This document shows positions 7,342 through 17,582 of a stretch of DNA of 64,000 nt, piece by piece. Source of the stretch: SIG480 sp045539475 (GTDB lineage: Bacteria > Bacillota > Clostridia > Oscillospirales > JAAYXM01); assembly GCA_045539475.1 (NCBI GenBank), contig JAZQFJ010000085.1, positions 31,430-95,429 of the forward strand, in the 5' to 3' direction. Both the position numbers and the translations under genes were made by a program. The stretch's first letter is position 1. Each line of letters opens with the position of its first letter. Below the pieces are notes generated by a model that did not search any database, had not been told where the DNA came from, and worked only from the letters and a program-made list of their open reading frames with translations.

Positions 7342-10300
7342 ATGAAAATAAGAAAGATCATTAGTATGCTGCTTGCACTCTGTATGCTGACAACGCTTCT
7401 GCCGTCCGTGGCTTTTGCTGATGGAGAGACAGAGACAACAGTTGACCCGATAGTGGTGGATTTCACGAAAACAACCCTTACCACTAACGTAAGCGGCAAT
7501 ACGTCTTATGAAGGGCTAACAACTCTCGGTTACGAGATAAACCTCAACAAGAGCACAACAAAAGGCGTTCGCGTAAACTTTGTAGGTAACGGACTCAATA
7601 CTGTTCATGACTGTTACACTACGTATTTTGTTAAGGATAAGGCATGGCCTGTTGCGCCCAAGCTTGACAATTTGATGACTACTATAAACGTTGAGGTTGC
7701 AACTGCAGGTTATTATTCTCCGGAACTGATATACGGAACACACAACTCCTGCGGAGATTTTGCTATATACATAAACGGTCAGTATGCAGGCGAAATAACC
7801 GATGCATGGGATGAAAATGTGACTACGAAAACCGATATGCCGGCTAGAACATTCAATACGGTTTATCTCAAAGAAGGTCCAAACGAAATAAGCTTTAAGT
7901 GCATAGCACATAGAAAGGAAGCTGGTAAGGAAACTCTGAGAGCTCAGTCTTATCTCATTCTTAATAAGCTTACTTTCACTTATTGCGATGAGACTCTTTC
8001 TGCAACTGAGTTTTCCCACACTCTTCCCGCTAGGTCGATGTACTTTGGTCAGACGGCAGATTTCTCCGTTTGTGTAAAAATGAGCGATGGCTCAACGAAA
8101 ATTTTCGGTAAATATAATGAAGATGGTTCGGAAATAACAACTCCGTATATTACTCTGTCTGAAACTGACGGAATCGGCGAAATAACCAATATGGTACAAG
8201 GGAGCAATACCACAACAGCAACCTTCACTCCCAAGGCTGTAGGTCAAGCTAAGATAATTGCATCTGCGTATATTGGCGAAGAACTATTCGAAAGAACTAT
8301 TCTTGTCAATGTTCGTGATGAGCAGCCGTTGGCAAAAGTCATCCTTAACATTGACAAGGATAGCATTCCGGCAACTCGCACAGCTCTTGCTTCAATCGAA
8401 TTGTTCGATGACGAGGATGGTCTCTTTACGTCAGAATATGATGTCAAATTTGAAAGTTCAAACCCTGAAGCTGCAACTGTTCTTAAATCGGAAGAAAACC
8501 CAAAAGGCGCCATAATCACAGGTGTGGCAAAGGGCACGGCAACGATAAAGGTAACCGCGAATAAAAAAGGCGAAGATAAGGTAGTAACAGTTGAAAAACA
8601 GATAACCGTTTCTGATCCTCCTGTTATAAAAGAACTCTCTTTGAAATTAGATAAAGAGACTTACAAAATAGGGGAAGAAGGTAGCTTCACTCTTAGCGGA
8701 ACGATGTCCGACGGACTTCCCGCTACTGATGAGGAAGTTGCAAAACTTAATATTACATATGAAAATGACACCGCGGCTGTTATAACCCTTAATGCCGACG
8801 AAAAGAAATTTACAACACTTACCGAAGGTGATGCGGAAATAAGTGCAATAGCAGAGGTTGGCACAAAAAGGATTTTTGCAAGAAAAATTGTAAGAGTTTT
8901 CGCACAGGGAACTTCCGTGATTGCCAATTTCGCAAAGACGCAGCTTGTGGTGGACAAAAGTCTCACCGATTCGGTTACAGAAGGCTTTAAGATAAACTAT
9001 GAGAATAGCACAACGCGGGGTGCATACGTTGCTCTCGAAGGTGCAGGTCTTCAGGTTAACCACTGGATTACTCCGGCATCGGCAGGTTACGCCTGGCCTG
9101 CGTATAAGGATAAGAACCTGATGTTTACAATAAGCGTCGAGGCTGAAAAGGCAGGATATTATTCTTCCGAGCTTATCTACGAAGCCTACAACAAAAGTGG
9201 AGATTTCATTATATATATAAACGACCAGTTCGCAGGATTCATACAAGCCTATGACGAGACACAGACCAAGGGTGTGCAGCACACTAAAAAGCTCAATAGT
9301 GTTTATTTGGACCGCGGTCCAAACGAAATAAGCTTTAGATGTGCAAAGCATTACAGAAAGGACAGTCTGGGGCGTTTAGACAGCACGTGGCTCATCCTTG
9401 ATAAGCTAACGCTCACTCCGTGTGGAGAAGCGCTTTCTGCAAAAAGCTTTTTACATAATCTTCCTGAGAAAATATGTAAAGGGCAGGAGCTTGATTTTGC
9501 ACTCTCTGTTAAAATGAGCGACGACTCCACAAAGCTTTTTGGGCAATATAAAGAAGACGGAACGGAGATTACCGAAACTCCCATATCGCTTGAGGTCGTT
9601 TCAGAAAACGGAGTCATAGAAGACATAGAGCAGCTGCAAGATGGAGTAAAAGGGAAGCTTGTTGCACAGGGTTCCGGAACTCTGCAGATAAAAGCGGTAG
9701 CGAATGTCGACGGAAATCTGTTTGAAGATACAATTGAGGTCGAGGTTCTTGATGAAACACTCAATACAACACGTCCTGAAATTTCCGCAACGGTATTTAA
9801 GGGTGATGTCATAGAACTTAAAACGGTCAACACTCTGACAAACGGAGAAGCTTTGGACCTTCCGGCTTCATATACTGTTTTCTCATCAAGTAATCCGGAC
9901 ATTGCAAAGATTGATGGCAATATACTTACTGCAGTAGGGGCAGGAACGGTTGCTATCACTGCAACGACAACGCTTGCAGGTGTAACTCAGACAGGCTCAA
10001 TTGAAATAACAATCCTTGATGAAGATGTTAAAACTCTTGATCTTACAGCGGGCGGAAGCCGGCATATCCGATTGACGAATATTGAAGGGGACACCGTTCC
10101 GATGTTTGTCAAGGGCATTACAAACAAGGGCGCTGAGGTCGAGTTCGCGCCCGGGGATGCGAAAATCACCTATGAAGCACTCAATCCCGAGGTTGCAACA
10201 ATAGATGACAATGGTATTATAACGCCCGTTGAACCGGGAAATGCCAAATTCAGGGTTAAAGCGATTTTCCGTGGAAGAGAAATAACGTCTGAGGTAACTC

Positions 10301-13300
10301 TTGCTTGTGCAAAGGCAAAATCCCATTCTACATATTATACCGAGGACAAAAAAGCAAATGCTATTGAAAATATTTCAAAATATTCATGGGCGAAATCTCA
10401 GGCAAAGTCAACTATCGCCACTGCAGATAGATATGTTAGCAGCCTAGATGTTCTGTATGGTTTAATTCCATCAAACGAAATTGCGCGTTCCTCCACATTG
10501 GGAGAATACGGCGATCCGGAAATGTATCGTTGCAAATACTGCGGCTGTGATATTCAAGGCAAATACAGCGCATATGGATGGCTCATGAATGCAATAAGCA
10601 GACCATGGAAGATTCAGTGCCCCGACTGCAAGCGCCTGTTCCCGTCAAATGATTTCGGAAGCTTCTATGAGCTTGGGCTTAACGAATACGGTGAGTTCTC
10701 GCGCGAGCGTGCGCTCTTGAATCACCATAAGAAATTCGTCTGCAAGGACGGTGAAAGCTGCAATTGCTCCGCACCGTCGATGGACGAGCAGACGCATTCC
10801 GATGGCAAACTCAACGAGGAATTTTATAGCTTCTACGGATACGGAGTGGCCGGCGGATATCTTCACAACGACCTATATGAAGATGTCGCGGAGGATAAAA
10901 CCATAAACTGCGGACGCGGTATCATTGAGGAAAACGGAGAAAAGGCAAGCTTCTGGGGCGTTGACGACAGCCTCGGTTACCTTACAGGTTATCGCCATAA
11001 GGACGCTAAAGGAAATATAGTTGCTTATGAGCGTCACGCCTATATCCCTGTATATGCCCACTACGGACTTTTCCGCAAGGGGGTTGACGGCGGCGGAATA
11101 ATTCTTGATGCGATTCGAAACTGCTTCCAGGCATACCTCTATACCGGAGAAAAAAAGTACGGAAGAGTGGTAGCGATACTCGTAGACAGAATTGCGGATT
11201 TTTATCCGGATTATGACCTTACGGTATTCTATACGCTCTACAAGGATAGCGATGGTAAGAACAGACGTATTTTCGTAAACTCTGATGGCGGAAATAAAAA
11301 CGGAAAAATCCTTGGGAATATCTGGGAAGTTGATACGGCAAAGGAATTGTGCGAGGCATACGATGCGGTGTATGAGATGTATGACGATCCTGAGGTTCTG
11401 AGCTTCATTCAGAATAAGGGGATGAGTATGAAATTCCGCCACGCAAAGGAAACTCCGTCTCAAATCAGAACGAGCATTGAAGACGGAATACTCAGAACTT
11501 CATTTGAAGGTCTTTCAGACGGCTCCCTCGCAGGTAACTTCGGTTATGACCAGCGCACCAATGCTATGGCAGCAGTTGTTCTGGATTCTCAGCCGGAAAC
11601 CAAAGATTGGCTTGATTTCCTTATGGCGCCCGGTTGGAAAAGAATGGCAGCGGGTTCGACTGGCGGAAGCATAACCGAAAATCTGTATGAAAAAATAGAC
11701 TGGGACGGTCAGGGAGATGAGGCATCAAGTTACAACACAAATTGGCTTGACTATCTGATTGATGCTGCACTTATCCTTGCCGACTATGAGAACAACGAGG
11801 GAATAAATCTGTTTGAGAATCCAAAGTTCGTAAAAATGTTCTATGGCATGCTGGGTGTTACAATGTCGGACTATGGCGCGCAGATAGGAGATACCGGTTC
11901 GTTTGCGGGCACCGGCCTGTGGCTTTCTAAAAAACAGGCGATGGCGGCTTACAGATATATTAAAGATGACGTATTTCTCCAGGCTCTCTATCTTATAAAC
12001 GGTTATTCCTCAAATGGTATTCATGAAGACATCTTTACAAAGAACCCGGAGCAGATTAAAGAGGATATGGATCGCGTTATACAAGAAAAGGGAACTCTTT
12101 CTCTTGATTCCGAGATGCTTTCCGGCTTTGGTTTTGCCGCGCTTCGTGATGGTAAGCGTTATTCAAAGGAAGATGACACCCGCCATGGTTTCTGGATGTT
12201 CTTCGGTCTTTCCGGTGCAGGTCATGGTCACCGTGATTCTCTCAACCTCGGTATGGATGCGTTTGGTCTAAACTTCTTGCCGCCGCTTGGCTATCCTACC
12301 TCAGCTGACAGTCAGCCCCGCACTCTTCAGTGGGATACGCGCACGCTGTCTCACAACACTGTTATGGTAAACGAAGTAATGCAGAGTCCAAGTCAGCGAA
12401 GGGGAAAGAGTCTCCACTTTGATGTAACCGATAATGTTCAGCTTATGGACGCAGATACACAAGACGTTTACAAAGGAAGCGGTGTTTCCATCTACCGTCG
12501 TTCCGTAATAATGGTAAAAATTGATGAGGATAATTTCTATGGTGTCGACCTGTTCAGAATAAAGGGCGGATGGAGCCATGAGTTCAGCCTGCATGCTCAG
12601 TCTGATGAAATCGGATACACAAGCGGAGTCGATTTTGTTCCGCAGGTGGGTGAGGATGGCAAATACAAGGGAAATTATGCCGGAATTGACGTGGACAGCA
12701 ACCCAACCGGAGCAGGATACGCAGGACCGGACCCGAATTCCCCGATTCAGGCTTCTTATGAAACGGTATATCCGCGCGGATACACATGGCTTGAAAATGT
12801 GGATCGCGGAATTCCGACTTCGGATAAGATAGAGCTTGAGTTTAATATCAAGGATTTCCGAAAAAAGCTGGCTGACCCAAAGGGACTCTACCTTCGCGCA
12901 ACGATGCTTGGCGTCGGTGAAGATTACGCGGTAAACACTGCAACAGGATATCCACCGAACAGCAAGAACAACGCCGTCGTTCCCGGTATCCGCTATGCAC
13001 TTATAAAGCGTAAGCATGAGGATAAGAAGCAGCTTGATACACTTTTCACCACGGTCTACGAGCCGTATCGGAACAAAAGAACGCTCTCTGATATATCAGA
13101 ACTTGTGATGAGTGTATCCGCAGGCGAAAAGGGTGAAAACGACATCGCTCGTTGCGTAAAGGTTGTTCATGCAGACGGCGAACGGATAGACTACATCTTC
13201 TACGCTACGAATAATAAGGTCACATACACAGTAACCGATGGTGATAAGATATTCACCTTCCGTGGCTTTGTCGGCGTAATAACGATGAAAAACGGTGCCG

Positions 13301-14709
13301 ATATTTACAAATATATCTGCGACGGCGATATTCTGAATGAAGCTGTTCCGCAGAAGAAAGCAATAAATGCCCGTGTTACATACTTCACAGAATCCTCCGA
13401 GTTTGAAAACGAAATCCACATAAAGCCGCTCGACCCGGTCAGCGTAGACGAAATTGAATCACTCCAGGGGCGTTATGTATATGTAGAAAACGGAAACGTC
13501 CGCAACGCAGTGTATAAAATCGAGGGCGCAAAGTCAAACGGTAATGAAATTATCCTGGATATCGGAGACTGTACGCTTATAACCGGACAGATCGACCCAA
13601 ATGCAGAGGATAAGGTGGGCAATTATAAGTACAACATAGCAAAACGCGCAGATTGCGTAATTCCGCTTTCGTGGAGCGAAAACAACGCACCGTGGGTGGA
13701 AGAAATTCCCGATAAAACTGTATCTGCCGGAAGTGCGCTTACTTTCACAATCAATGGTTTAAGCCCGATTGAGAATATGAGAACATCGCTCTCTATCCGT
13801 ACCGCGCCGCGTGGAGTAAGCCTTGATTCCGAGACCGGTGCATTTTCGTGGAAACCGGATGCATCTCAGGTGGGTACACACGTTATCACGGTTATGGTAA
13901 CGGATGAAGACGGAAGACAGAATGTAAGAGACTTTAAGATAGAGGTTTATGGCTCAACGATGCCCGATAAAAAAGAACCCGTTGAAACCACGCCTGCCGG
14001 AGGAGGCGGTGGAGGAGGCGGTGGAGGCGGTGCCGCACCGGACGACGGAAATTCTTCTGATCAAACTGATGTAGGGAACGGCGGTTCCGACGTCCCGAAC
14101 GATGAGGACTCCACCCAATCCGATAATACCGAAAATCCACCCGAGGCCTCGGGTGAAACTGATGATATCAGTTTCACAGACCTTTCTAACCACACATGGG
14201 CATCTGATGCAATCAACGCTCTCGCCATGGATGGCATAATAAAAGGTACGTCAGCAAATTCATTCAGCCCTGCAAATAACATCACTCGTGCAGACTTCGC
14301 GCTTCTCCTTGTCCGTGCGTTCAATCTTTCAAGCGATAACACGGAGAATTTCGCAGACGTAAGTGCAAACGATTACTTCGCCACCGAGCTTGCAATAGCA
14401 CGCAACAACGGAATTGTAGGCGGCATCGGAGAAAATAAATTCGCACCGCGCAACACTATAACACGCCAGGATATGATGGTGATTGTATACAGAGCGTTGC
14501 GGAACCTTAATGTAGGACTCGGTGATTTCGACGAGCCGAATTATGAGGATTTCGATATGGTTGCGGATTATGCAAAAGATGCCGTCTCCGCCCTCATCGC
14601 CAACGGCATCGTAAACGGTAAATCCGGTCTTATCGCACCTCTTGACTACACCACCCGCGCAGAGGTTGCAGTTCTCATCAAGCGTATACTTGATTATACG
14701 CAAAAATGA
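7342..14709 (+). CDS. Giant secreted SLH-anchored heparinase II/III-like polysaccharide lyase
   Basis: A 2455-residue exported protein. In order: signal peptide (1-26, ending VAFA); module A near 36-220 and a second copy near 526-700, both beta-rich and resembling carbohydrate-binding modules (shared core GDFAIYIN...VYLKEGPNEISF); bacterial Ig-like repeats near 330-520 and 810-995; a heparinase II/III-type region from about 1000 to 1860 with a CxxC...CxxC zinc-ribbon-like knuckle (C1064, C1067, C1093, C1096), HGHRDS (H1628, H1630) and LSHNTV (H1671); a putative-Ig domain near 2118-2215; a run of 11 glycines (2220-2230); and three SLH repeats (about 2275-2455) with TRAD, TRQD and TRAE motifs. 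Likely a surface lyase for an acidic polysaccharide, held on the pyruvylated cell-wall polymer. Paralogue: 55921-63327. The substrate is not readable. Confidence 0.85.
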   Translation: MKIRKIISMLLALCMLTTLLPSVAFADGETETTVDPIVVDFTKTTLTTNVSGNTSYEGLTTLGYEINLNKSTTKGVRVNFVGNGLNTVHDCYTTYFVKDKAWPVAPKLDNLMTTINVEVATAGYYSPELIYGTHNSCGDFAIYINGQYAGEITDAWDENVTTKTDMPARTFNTVYLKEGPNEISFKCIAHRKEAGKETLRAQSYLILNKLTFTYCDETLSATEFSHTLPARSMYFGQTADFSVCVKMSDGSTKIFGKYNEDGSEITTPYITLSETDGIGEITNMVQGSNTTTATFTPKAVGQAKIIASAYIGEELFERTILVNVRDEQPLAKVILNIDKDSIPATRTALASIELFDDEDGLFTSEYDVKFESSNPEAATVLKSEENPKGAIITGVAKGTATIKVTANKKGEDKVVTVEKQITVSDPPVIKELSLKLDKETYKIGEEGSFTLSGTMSDGLPATDEEVAKLNITYENDTAAVITLNADEKKFTTLTEGDAEISAIAEVGTKRIFARKIVRVFAQGTSVIANFAKTQLVVDKSLTDSVTEGFKINYENSTTRGAYVALEGAGLQVNHWITPASAGYAWPAYKDKNLMFTISVEAEKAGYYSSELIYEAYNKSGDFIIYINDQFAGFIQAYDETQTKGVQHTKKLNSVYLDRGPNEISFRCAKHYRKDSLGRLDSTWLILDKLTLTPCGEALSAKSFLHNLPEKICKGQELDFALSVKMSDDSTKLFGQYKEDGTEITETPISLEVVSENGVIEDIEQLQDGVKGKLVAQGSGTLQIKAVANVDGNLFEDTIEVEVLDETLNTTRPEISATVFKGDVIELKTVNTLTNGEALDLPASYTVFSSSNPDIAKIDGNILTAVGAGTVAITATTTLAGVTQTGSIEITILDEDVKTLDLTAGGSRHIRLTNIEGDTVPMFVKGITNKGAEVEFAPGDAKITYEALNPEVATIDDNGIITPVEPGNAKFRVKAIFRGREITSEVTLACAKAKSHSTYYTEDKKANAIENISKYSWAKSQAKSTIATADRYVSSLDVLYGLIPSNEIARSSTLGEYGDPEMYRCKYCGCDIQGKYSAYGWLMNAISRPWKIQCPDCKRLFPSNDFGSFYELGLNEYGEFSRERALLNHHKKFVCKDGESCNCSAPSMDEQTHSDGKLNEEFYSFYGYGVAGGYLHNDLYEDVAEDKTINCGRGIIEENGEKASFWGVDDSLGYLTGYRHKDAKGNIVAYERHAYIPVYAHYGLFRKGVDGGGIILDAIRNCFQAYLYTGEKKYGRVVAILVDRIADFYPDYDLTVFYTLYKDSDGKNRRIFVNSDGGNKNGKILGNIWEVDTAKELCEAYDAVYEMYDDPEVLSFIQNKGMSMKFRHAKETPSQIRTSIEDGILRTSFEGLSDGSLAGNFGYDQRTNAMAAVVLDSQPETKDWLDFLMAPGWKRMAAGSTGGSITENLYEKIDWDGQGDEASSYNTNWLDYLIDAALILADYENNEGINLFENPKFVKMFYGMLGVTMSDYGAQIGDTGSFAGTGLWLSKKQAMAAYRYIKDDVFLQALYLINGYSSNGIHEDIFTKNPEQIKEDMDRVIQEKGTLSLDSEMLSGFGFAALRDGKRYSKEDDTRHGFWMFFGLSGAGHGHRDSLNLGMDAFGLNFLPPLGYPTSADSQPRTLQWDTRTLSHNTVMVNEVMQSPSQRRGKSLHFDVTDNVQLMDADTQDVYKGSGVSIYRRSVIMVKIDEDNFYGVDLFRIKGGWSHEFSLHAQSDEIGYTSGVDFVPQVGEDGKYKGNYAGIDVDSNPTGAGYAGPDPNSPIQASYETVYPRGYTWLENVDRGIPTSDKIELEFNIKDFRKKLADPKGLYLRATMLGVGEDYAVNTATGYPPNSKNNAVVPGIRYALIKRKHEDKKQLDTLFTTVYEPYRNKRTLSDISELVMSVSAGEKGENDIARCVKVVHADGERIDYIFYATNNKVTYTVTDGDKIFTFRGFVGVITMKNGADIYKYICDGDILNEAVPQKKAINARVTYFTESSEFENEIHIKPLDPVSVDEIESLQGRYVYVENGNVRNAVYKIEGAKSNGNEIILDIGDCTLITGQIDPNAEDKVGNYKYNIAKRADCVIPLSWSENNAPWVEEIPDKTVSAGSALTFTINGLSPIENMRTSLSIRTAPRGVSLDSETGAFSWKPDASQVGTHVITVMVTDEDGRQNVRDFKIEVYGSTMPDKKEPVETTPAGGGGGGGGGGGAAPDDGNSSDQTDVGNGGSDVPNDEDSTQSDNTENPPEASGETDDISFTDLSNHTWASDAINALAMDGIIKGTSANSFSPANNITRADFALLLVRAFNLSSDNTENFADVSANDYFATELAIARNNGIVGGIGENKFAPRNTITRQDMMVIVYRALRNLNVGLGDFDEPNYEDFDMVADYAKDAVSALIANGIVNGKSGLIAPLDYTTRAEVAVLIKRILDYTQK
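7447..7990 (+). repeat. Dispersed coding duplication (module A), copy in the 2455-residue protein
   Basis: The DNA coding for the first CBM-like module is closely similar to 17680-18215 in the 906-residue protein, including runs of identical codons such as those for VRVNFVGNGLNT. This points to recent duplication or gene conversion between the two loci. Confidence 0.75.
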
Positions 14710-14713
14710 CAGA

Positions 14714-14777
14714 AAAAGAGAGGGGCAAGCTTGAATTTAGTGTTTCGCTCCTGAGTTTTTCCAAGCCCCTCTCTTTT
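14714..14777 (+). terminator. Intrinsic terminator after the SLH/heparinase gene
   Basis: A 13-bp stem (AAAAGAGAGGGGC at 14714-14726 with its complement at 14765-14777) around a long loop, ending in TTTT, just past the stop codon at 14709. Confidence 0.75.
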
Positions 14778-14816
14778 CTAAATAAATCTTATAAAATTAC
14801 GCGAGGAGAAAACTAA

Positions 14817-15917
14817 ATGAAAAAGGATGTTGTAAAGCTTGGTGTAGTCGGGCTTGGCAGAGGCGGCTATGTTACAGAAACTGTCATCGGAGAAAAAAAT
14901 GTACAGCTTCGTGCAATTTGTGATATAAATCCTGAAAAGCTTGAGACGGCAAGAAAAATATTTGAGGATGACCTGAAAGTGTCTGACCTTCTTTGCTTTA
15001 CAGACTTTGATGAGTTTCTGGAATCCGATATTGATGCCGTCTACATTGCAACAGATGCCATATACCACGTTCCGTTTGTGGAAAAGGCAATGGCAGCCGG
15101 AAAGCATGTGCTCAGTGAAATTCCGCCGGTAAACTCCGTTGAAGAGGCAAAACGTCTACGCAAAATCGTTAAGGCGCATCCGGAGCTTAAGTATATGGCG
15201 GGGGAAAACTGCTGTTGGTGGGCGTTTATCGAATCGTGGAAAAAGATGTTCGACGAGGGAAAACTGGGTGATGTTGTCTATGCAGAAGCCGAGTATCTCC
15301 ATTCAGAAGATTTCAATAAATTTGTGAAACCTGCCGATGGGCATTGGCGCACCTTCAATCCTGCAATCAAATACTTAACGCACGATTTAGGCCCGCTTCT
15401 TTATATAATGAACGACAGATGCGTCAGCGTTTCTTGCATGGTTCCCGATATTTCGTACAATCCGCATAAAACAATATCTGCCCAGAACGGTGTGGCGCTT
15501 TTCAAAACCGCAAAGGGTGCAGTTATACGTGTGCTGGTTTGTTTTGGTGCGTATGTCGGTGTTGATCATAATTATGAAATCATAGGAACGCGCGGTACTG
15601 TGGAAACGGATAAAACAAAACCGCTTTCAGAAGCGCATTATTTTGCGAGGCTTTCAGATATACCCGGAACAATACAAGAAAAAATAGAAGTTCCGGTAAC
15701 AGTGAAATACTCAGAAGAGAAATGTCACCCACGTGACGGACACGGCGGTGCGGATAAAAAGATGCTGATGGCGTTTATAGATTGCATCGTGAATGACAAG
15801 GAACCCCCGATTGATGTTGATCTCGGTATACGTATGGCAATCCCTGGAATAATAGCAGACCTTTCTTCGCAAAGTGGCGGTACCCTTATGGGAATCCCCG
15901 ACCCCGATGATTTTTAA
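14817..15917 (+). CDS. Gfo/Idh/MocA family oxidoreductase (atypical catalytic motif)
   Basis: A 366-residue NAD(P)-dependent oxidoreductase-like protein. The N-terminal Rossmann fold has GVVGLGRGG (9-17); the C-terminal alpha/beta domain includes THDLGP, where the family places its second catalytic His. The usual 'EKP' catalytic lysine motif reads SEIPP here, so the lysine seems to be replaced by isoleucine. That makes ordinary dehydrogenase chemistry doubtful; some relatives use NAD transiently for glycoside bond cleavage or have lost activity. AGGAG precedes the ATG. It sits between the giant lyase and the solute-binding lipoprotein, which suggests a role in processing a sugar from the same polysaccharide. 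Confidence 0.82.
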   Translation: MKKDVVKLGVVGLGRGGYVTETVIGEKNVQLRAICDINPEKLETARKIFEDDLKVSDLLCFTDFDEFLESDIDAVYIATDAIYHVPFVEKAMAAGKHVLSEIPPVNSVEEAKRLRKIVKAHPELKYMAGENCCWWAFIESWKKMFDEGKLGDVVYAEAEYLHSEDFNKFVKPADGHWRTFNPAIKYLTHDLGPLLYIMNDRCVSVSCMVPDISYNPHKTISAQNGVALFKTAKGAVIRVLVCFGAYVGVDHNYEIIGTRGTVETDKTKPLSEAHYFARLSDIPGTIQEKIEVPVTVKYSEEKCHPRDGHGGADKKMLMAFIDCIVNDKEPPIDVDLGIRMAIPGIIADLSSQSGGTLMGIPDPDDF

Positions 15918-15983
15918 GTAATAAATCGGTTAGCACACTTATGTGTTAATATAAAAAACAAACCTAAGGAGGATAAACAAAAA

Positions 15984-17543
15984 ATGAAAAAAAGACTCTT
16001 GGCACTTTTGCTTGCAACGCTTATGCTGCTTACGCTTGCCGCTTGCGGCGGTGAAAAAGCAGTAGAAGAAGTTGCGGGCGAACCTGAACCCGGCAAAGCA
16101 CTTCCTGCCGATGCGGTTTTGGACGTTGTAATCGCAAGCCATGCAAGCTGGCCGTACAACGAAAACTGGGAAGTTTGGAAAGCAATTCGCGAAGGTGTGG
16201 GCGGCACGATAAACGTCAACGCTTATCCGGAAACTGATTTTCAGACAAAGTTTACGCTGATTATGGCGGACCCGGAAAATCTCCCCGATGTTATCGGTTT
16301 CCAGAATGTTTCAGCTGCGAACAAGTATTTCGAGCAGGGGGCATTCCTCGCACTTGACGACAATCTCGAATACCTGCCGAACTATGAAAAGTTCTGGAGC
16401 TCGGTATCGCCTGAAGAAAAGGAGAATACATACGATATCCGTCGCGTTTCCGATGGCAAGATATATGCTGCACCGCCACTTGGCAACGAGCGTCAGATGA
16501 ACGTTATGTCGTGGCTCTATCGTAAGGATATTTTTGATAAGCACGGTTTGAAGGTGCCGGAAACGATGGATGAGCTTTTTGACGTATGTATGCAGCTTAA
16601 AGAACTGTATCCCGACAGCTACCCGCTTGGTCTCCGCTCAGTGTTCTCGCGTATCAACACTATAGGCTCAGAGTGGAAACCCTATTTCTGCTACAGTCCG
16701 TATTATGATTTCAATGCCGGGAAGTGGGAGTATGGCGCACGTGAGGATACGATGCTTGAAATCGTTACATATCTTAAAAAGTGCTATGATAACGGTCTTG
16801 TCGCGAAGGATTATATGACAATGGCAACAAACTCATGGCAGGAGCTTATCACAACCGACCGCGCATTCATCACCTGTGACTATCAGACGCGTATAGACTT
16901 CTTTAACGGTATCGCGCGTGAGCATAACCCCGACTTTAACTTTACTGCGATGAAGCCGCCGAAGGCAAATACGGCAACGGGCGCACACCTTCTCGCAAAA
17001 GAAAACTTTGATAATCAGGGTATGGTAGCTTGCAATACCGGAAACAAAGCATCGCAGATAAATGCACTCAGATATATCGACTGGTTCTATTCCGATGAAG
17101 GTAGCCTCGCGGTAAGCTGGGGTAAGGAAGGCGTCACCTTTGAGGAGGTCGACGGAAAGAAAAAGTTCATCCTTCCCGATGACGATGCAACGGCAAAATC
17201 CAATTACGGATTCCAGACAATAGGCACATATCTCCGTCTTGACCCTGCAGCATCCGATGCACTTGTATCAGAGGAGCAGGCGGCAACAACAGATATGATT
17301 CTGGCTAACCAGACGGATTATTTAAATCCGGTTCGTTGGCTGAAACCGAGCGATGAACAAGCTGATAAAATAGCAGAGCTTAACACCTCTATCCTGCCAT
17401 TTGTCGAAGAGAACTTAAGCAAGTTCCTGCTCGGCACAAAGCCGATGTCTGAATGGGATGCATTCCAGGCTGAGCTTGCAAAGCTTCCGATAGATGAGCT
17501 TCTCGCCGTATACGACGAGATATATCAAAAGATAGCGCAATAA
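15984..17543 (+). CDS. ABC-transporter extracellular solute-binding lipoprotein
   Basis: A 519-residue lipoprotein. The signal peptide ends in the lipobox LAAC with the modified Cys at residue 21, so it is tethered to the outer face of the membrane. The rest follows the large family 1 extracellular solute-binding proteins that serve oligosaccharide importers of the LplA/LipO kind: ADPENLPDVIGFQ near 95, 'SWLYRKDIFDKHGLKVPETMDEL' region near 175-195, and long C-terminal helices. AAGGAGG precedes the start. No permease or ATPase gene is found in this window, so it must work with membrane components encoded elsewhere. It lies between an oxidoreductase and a secreted module protein, consistent with capture of released oligosaccharide. 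Confidence 0.87.
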   Translation: MKKRLLALLLATLMLLTLAACGGEKAVEEVAGEPEPGKALPADAVLDVVIASHASWPYNENWEVWKAIREGVGGTINVNAYPETDFQTKFTLIMADPENLPDVIGFQNVSAANKYFEQGAFLALDDNLEYLPNYEKFWSSVSPEEKENTYDIRRVSDGKIYAAPPLGNERQMNVMSWLYRKDIFDKHGLKVPETMDELFDVCMQLKELYPDSYPLGLRSVFSRINTIGSEWKPYFCYSPYYDFNAGKWEYGAREDTMLEIVTYLKKCYDNGLVAKDYMTMATNSWQELITTDRAFITCDYQTRIDFFNGIAREHNPDFNFTAMKPPKANTATGAHLLAKENFDNQGMVACNTGNKASQINALRYIDWFYSDEGSLAVSWGKEGVTFEEVDGKKKFILPDDDATAKSNYGFQTIGTYLRLDPAASDALVSEEQAATTDMILANQTDYLNPVRWLKPSDEQADKIAELNTSILPFVEENLSKFLLGTKPMSEWDAFQAELAKLPIDELLAVYDEIYQKIAQ

Positions 17544-17582
17544 GAGCTGCGAAAATTATAAGAAAATAAGGAGAGATATACA

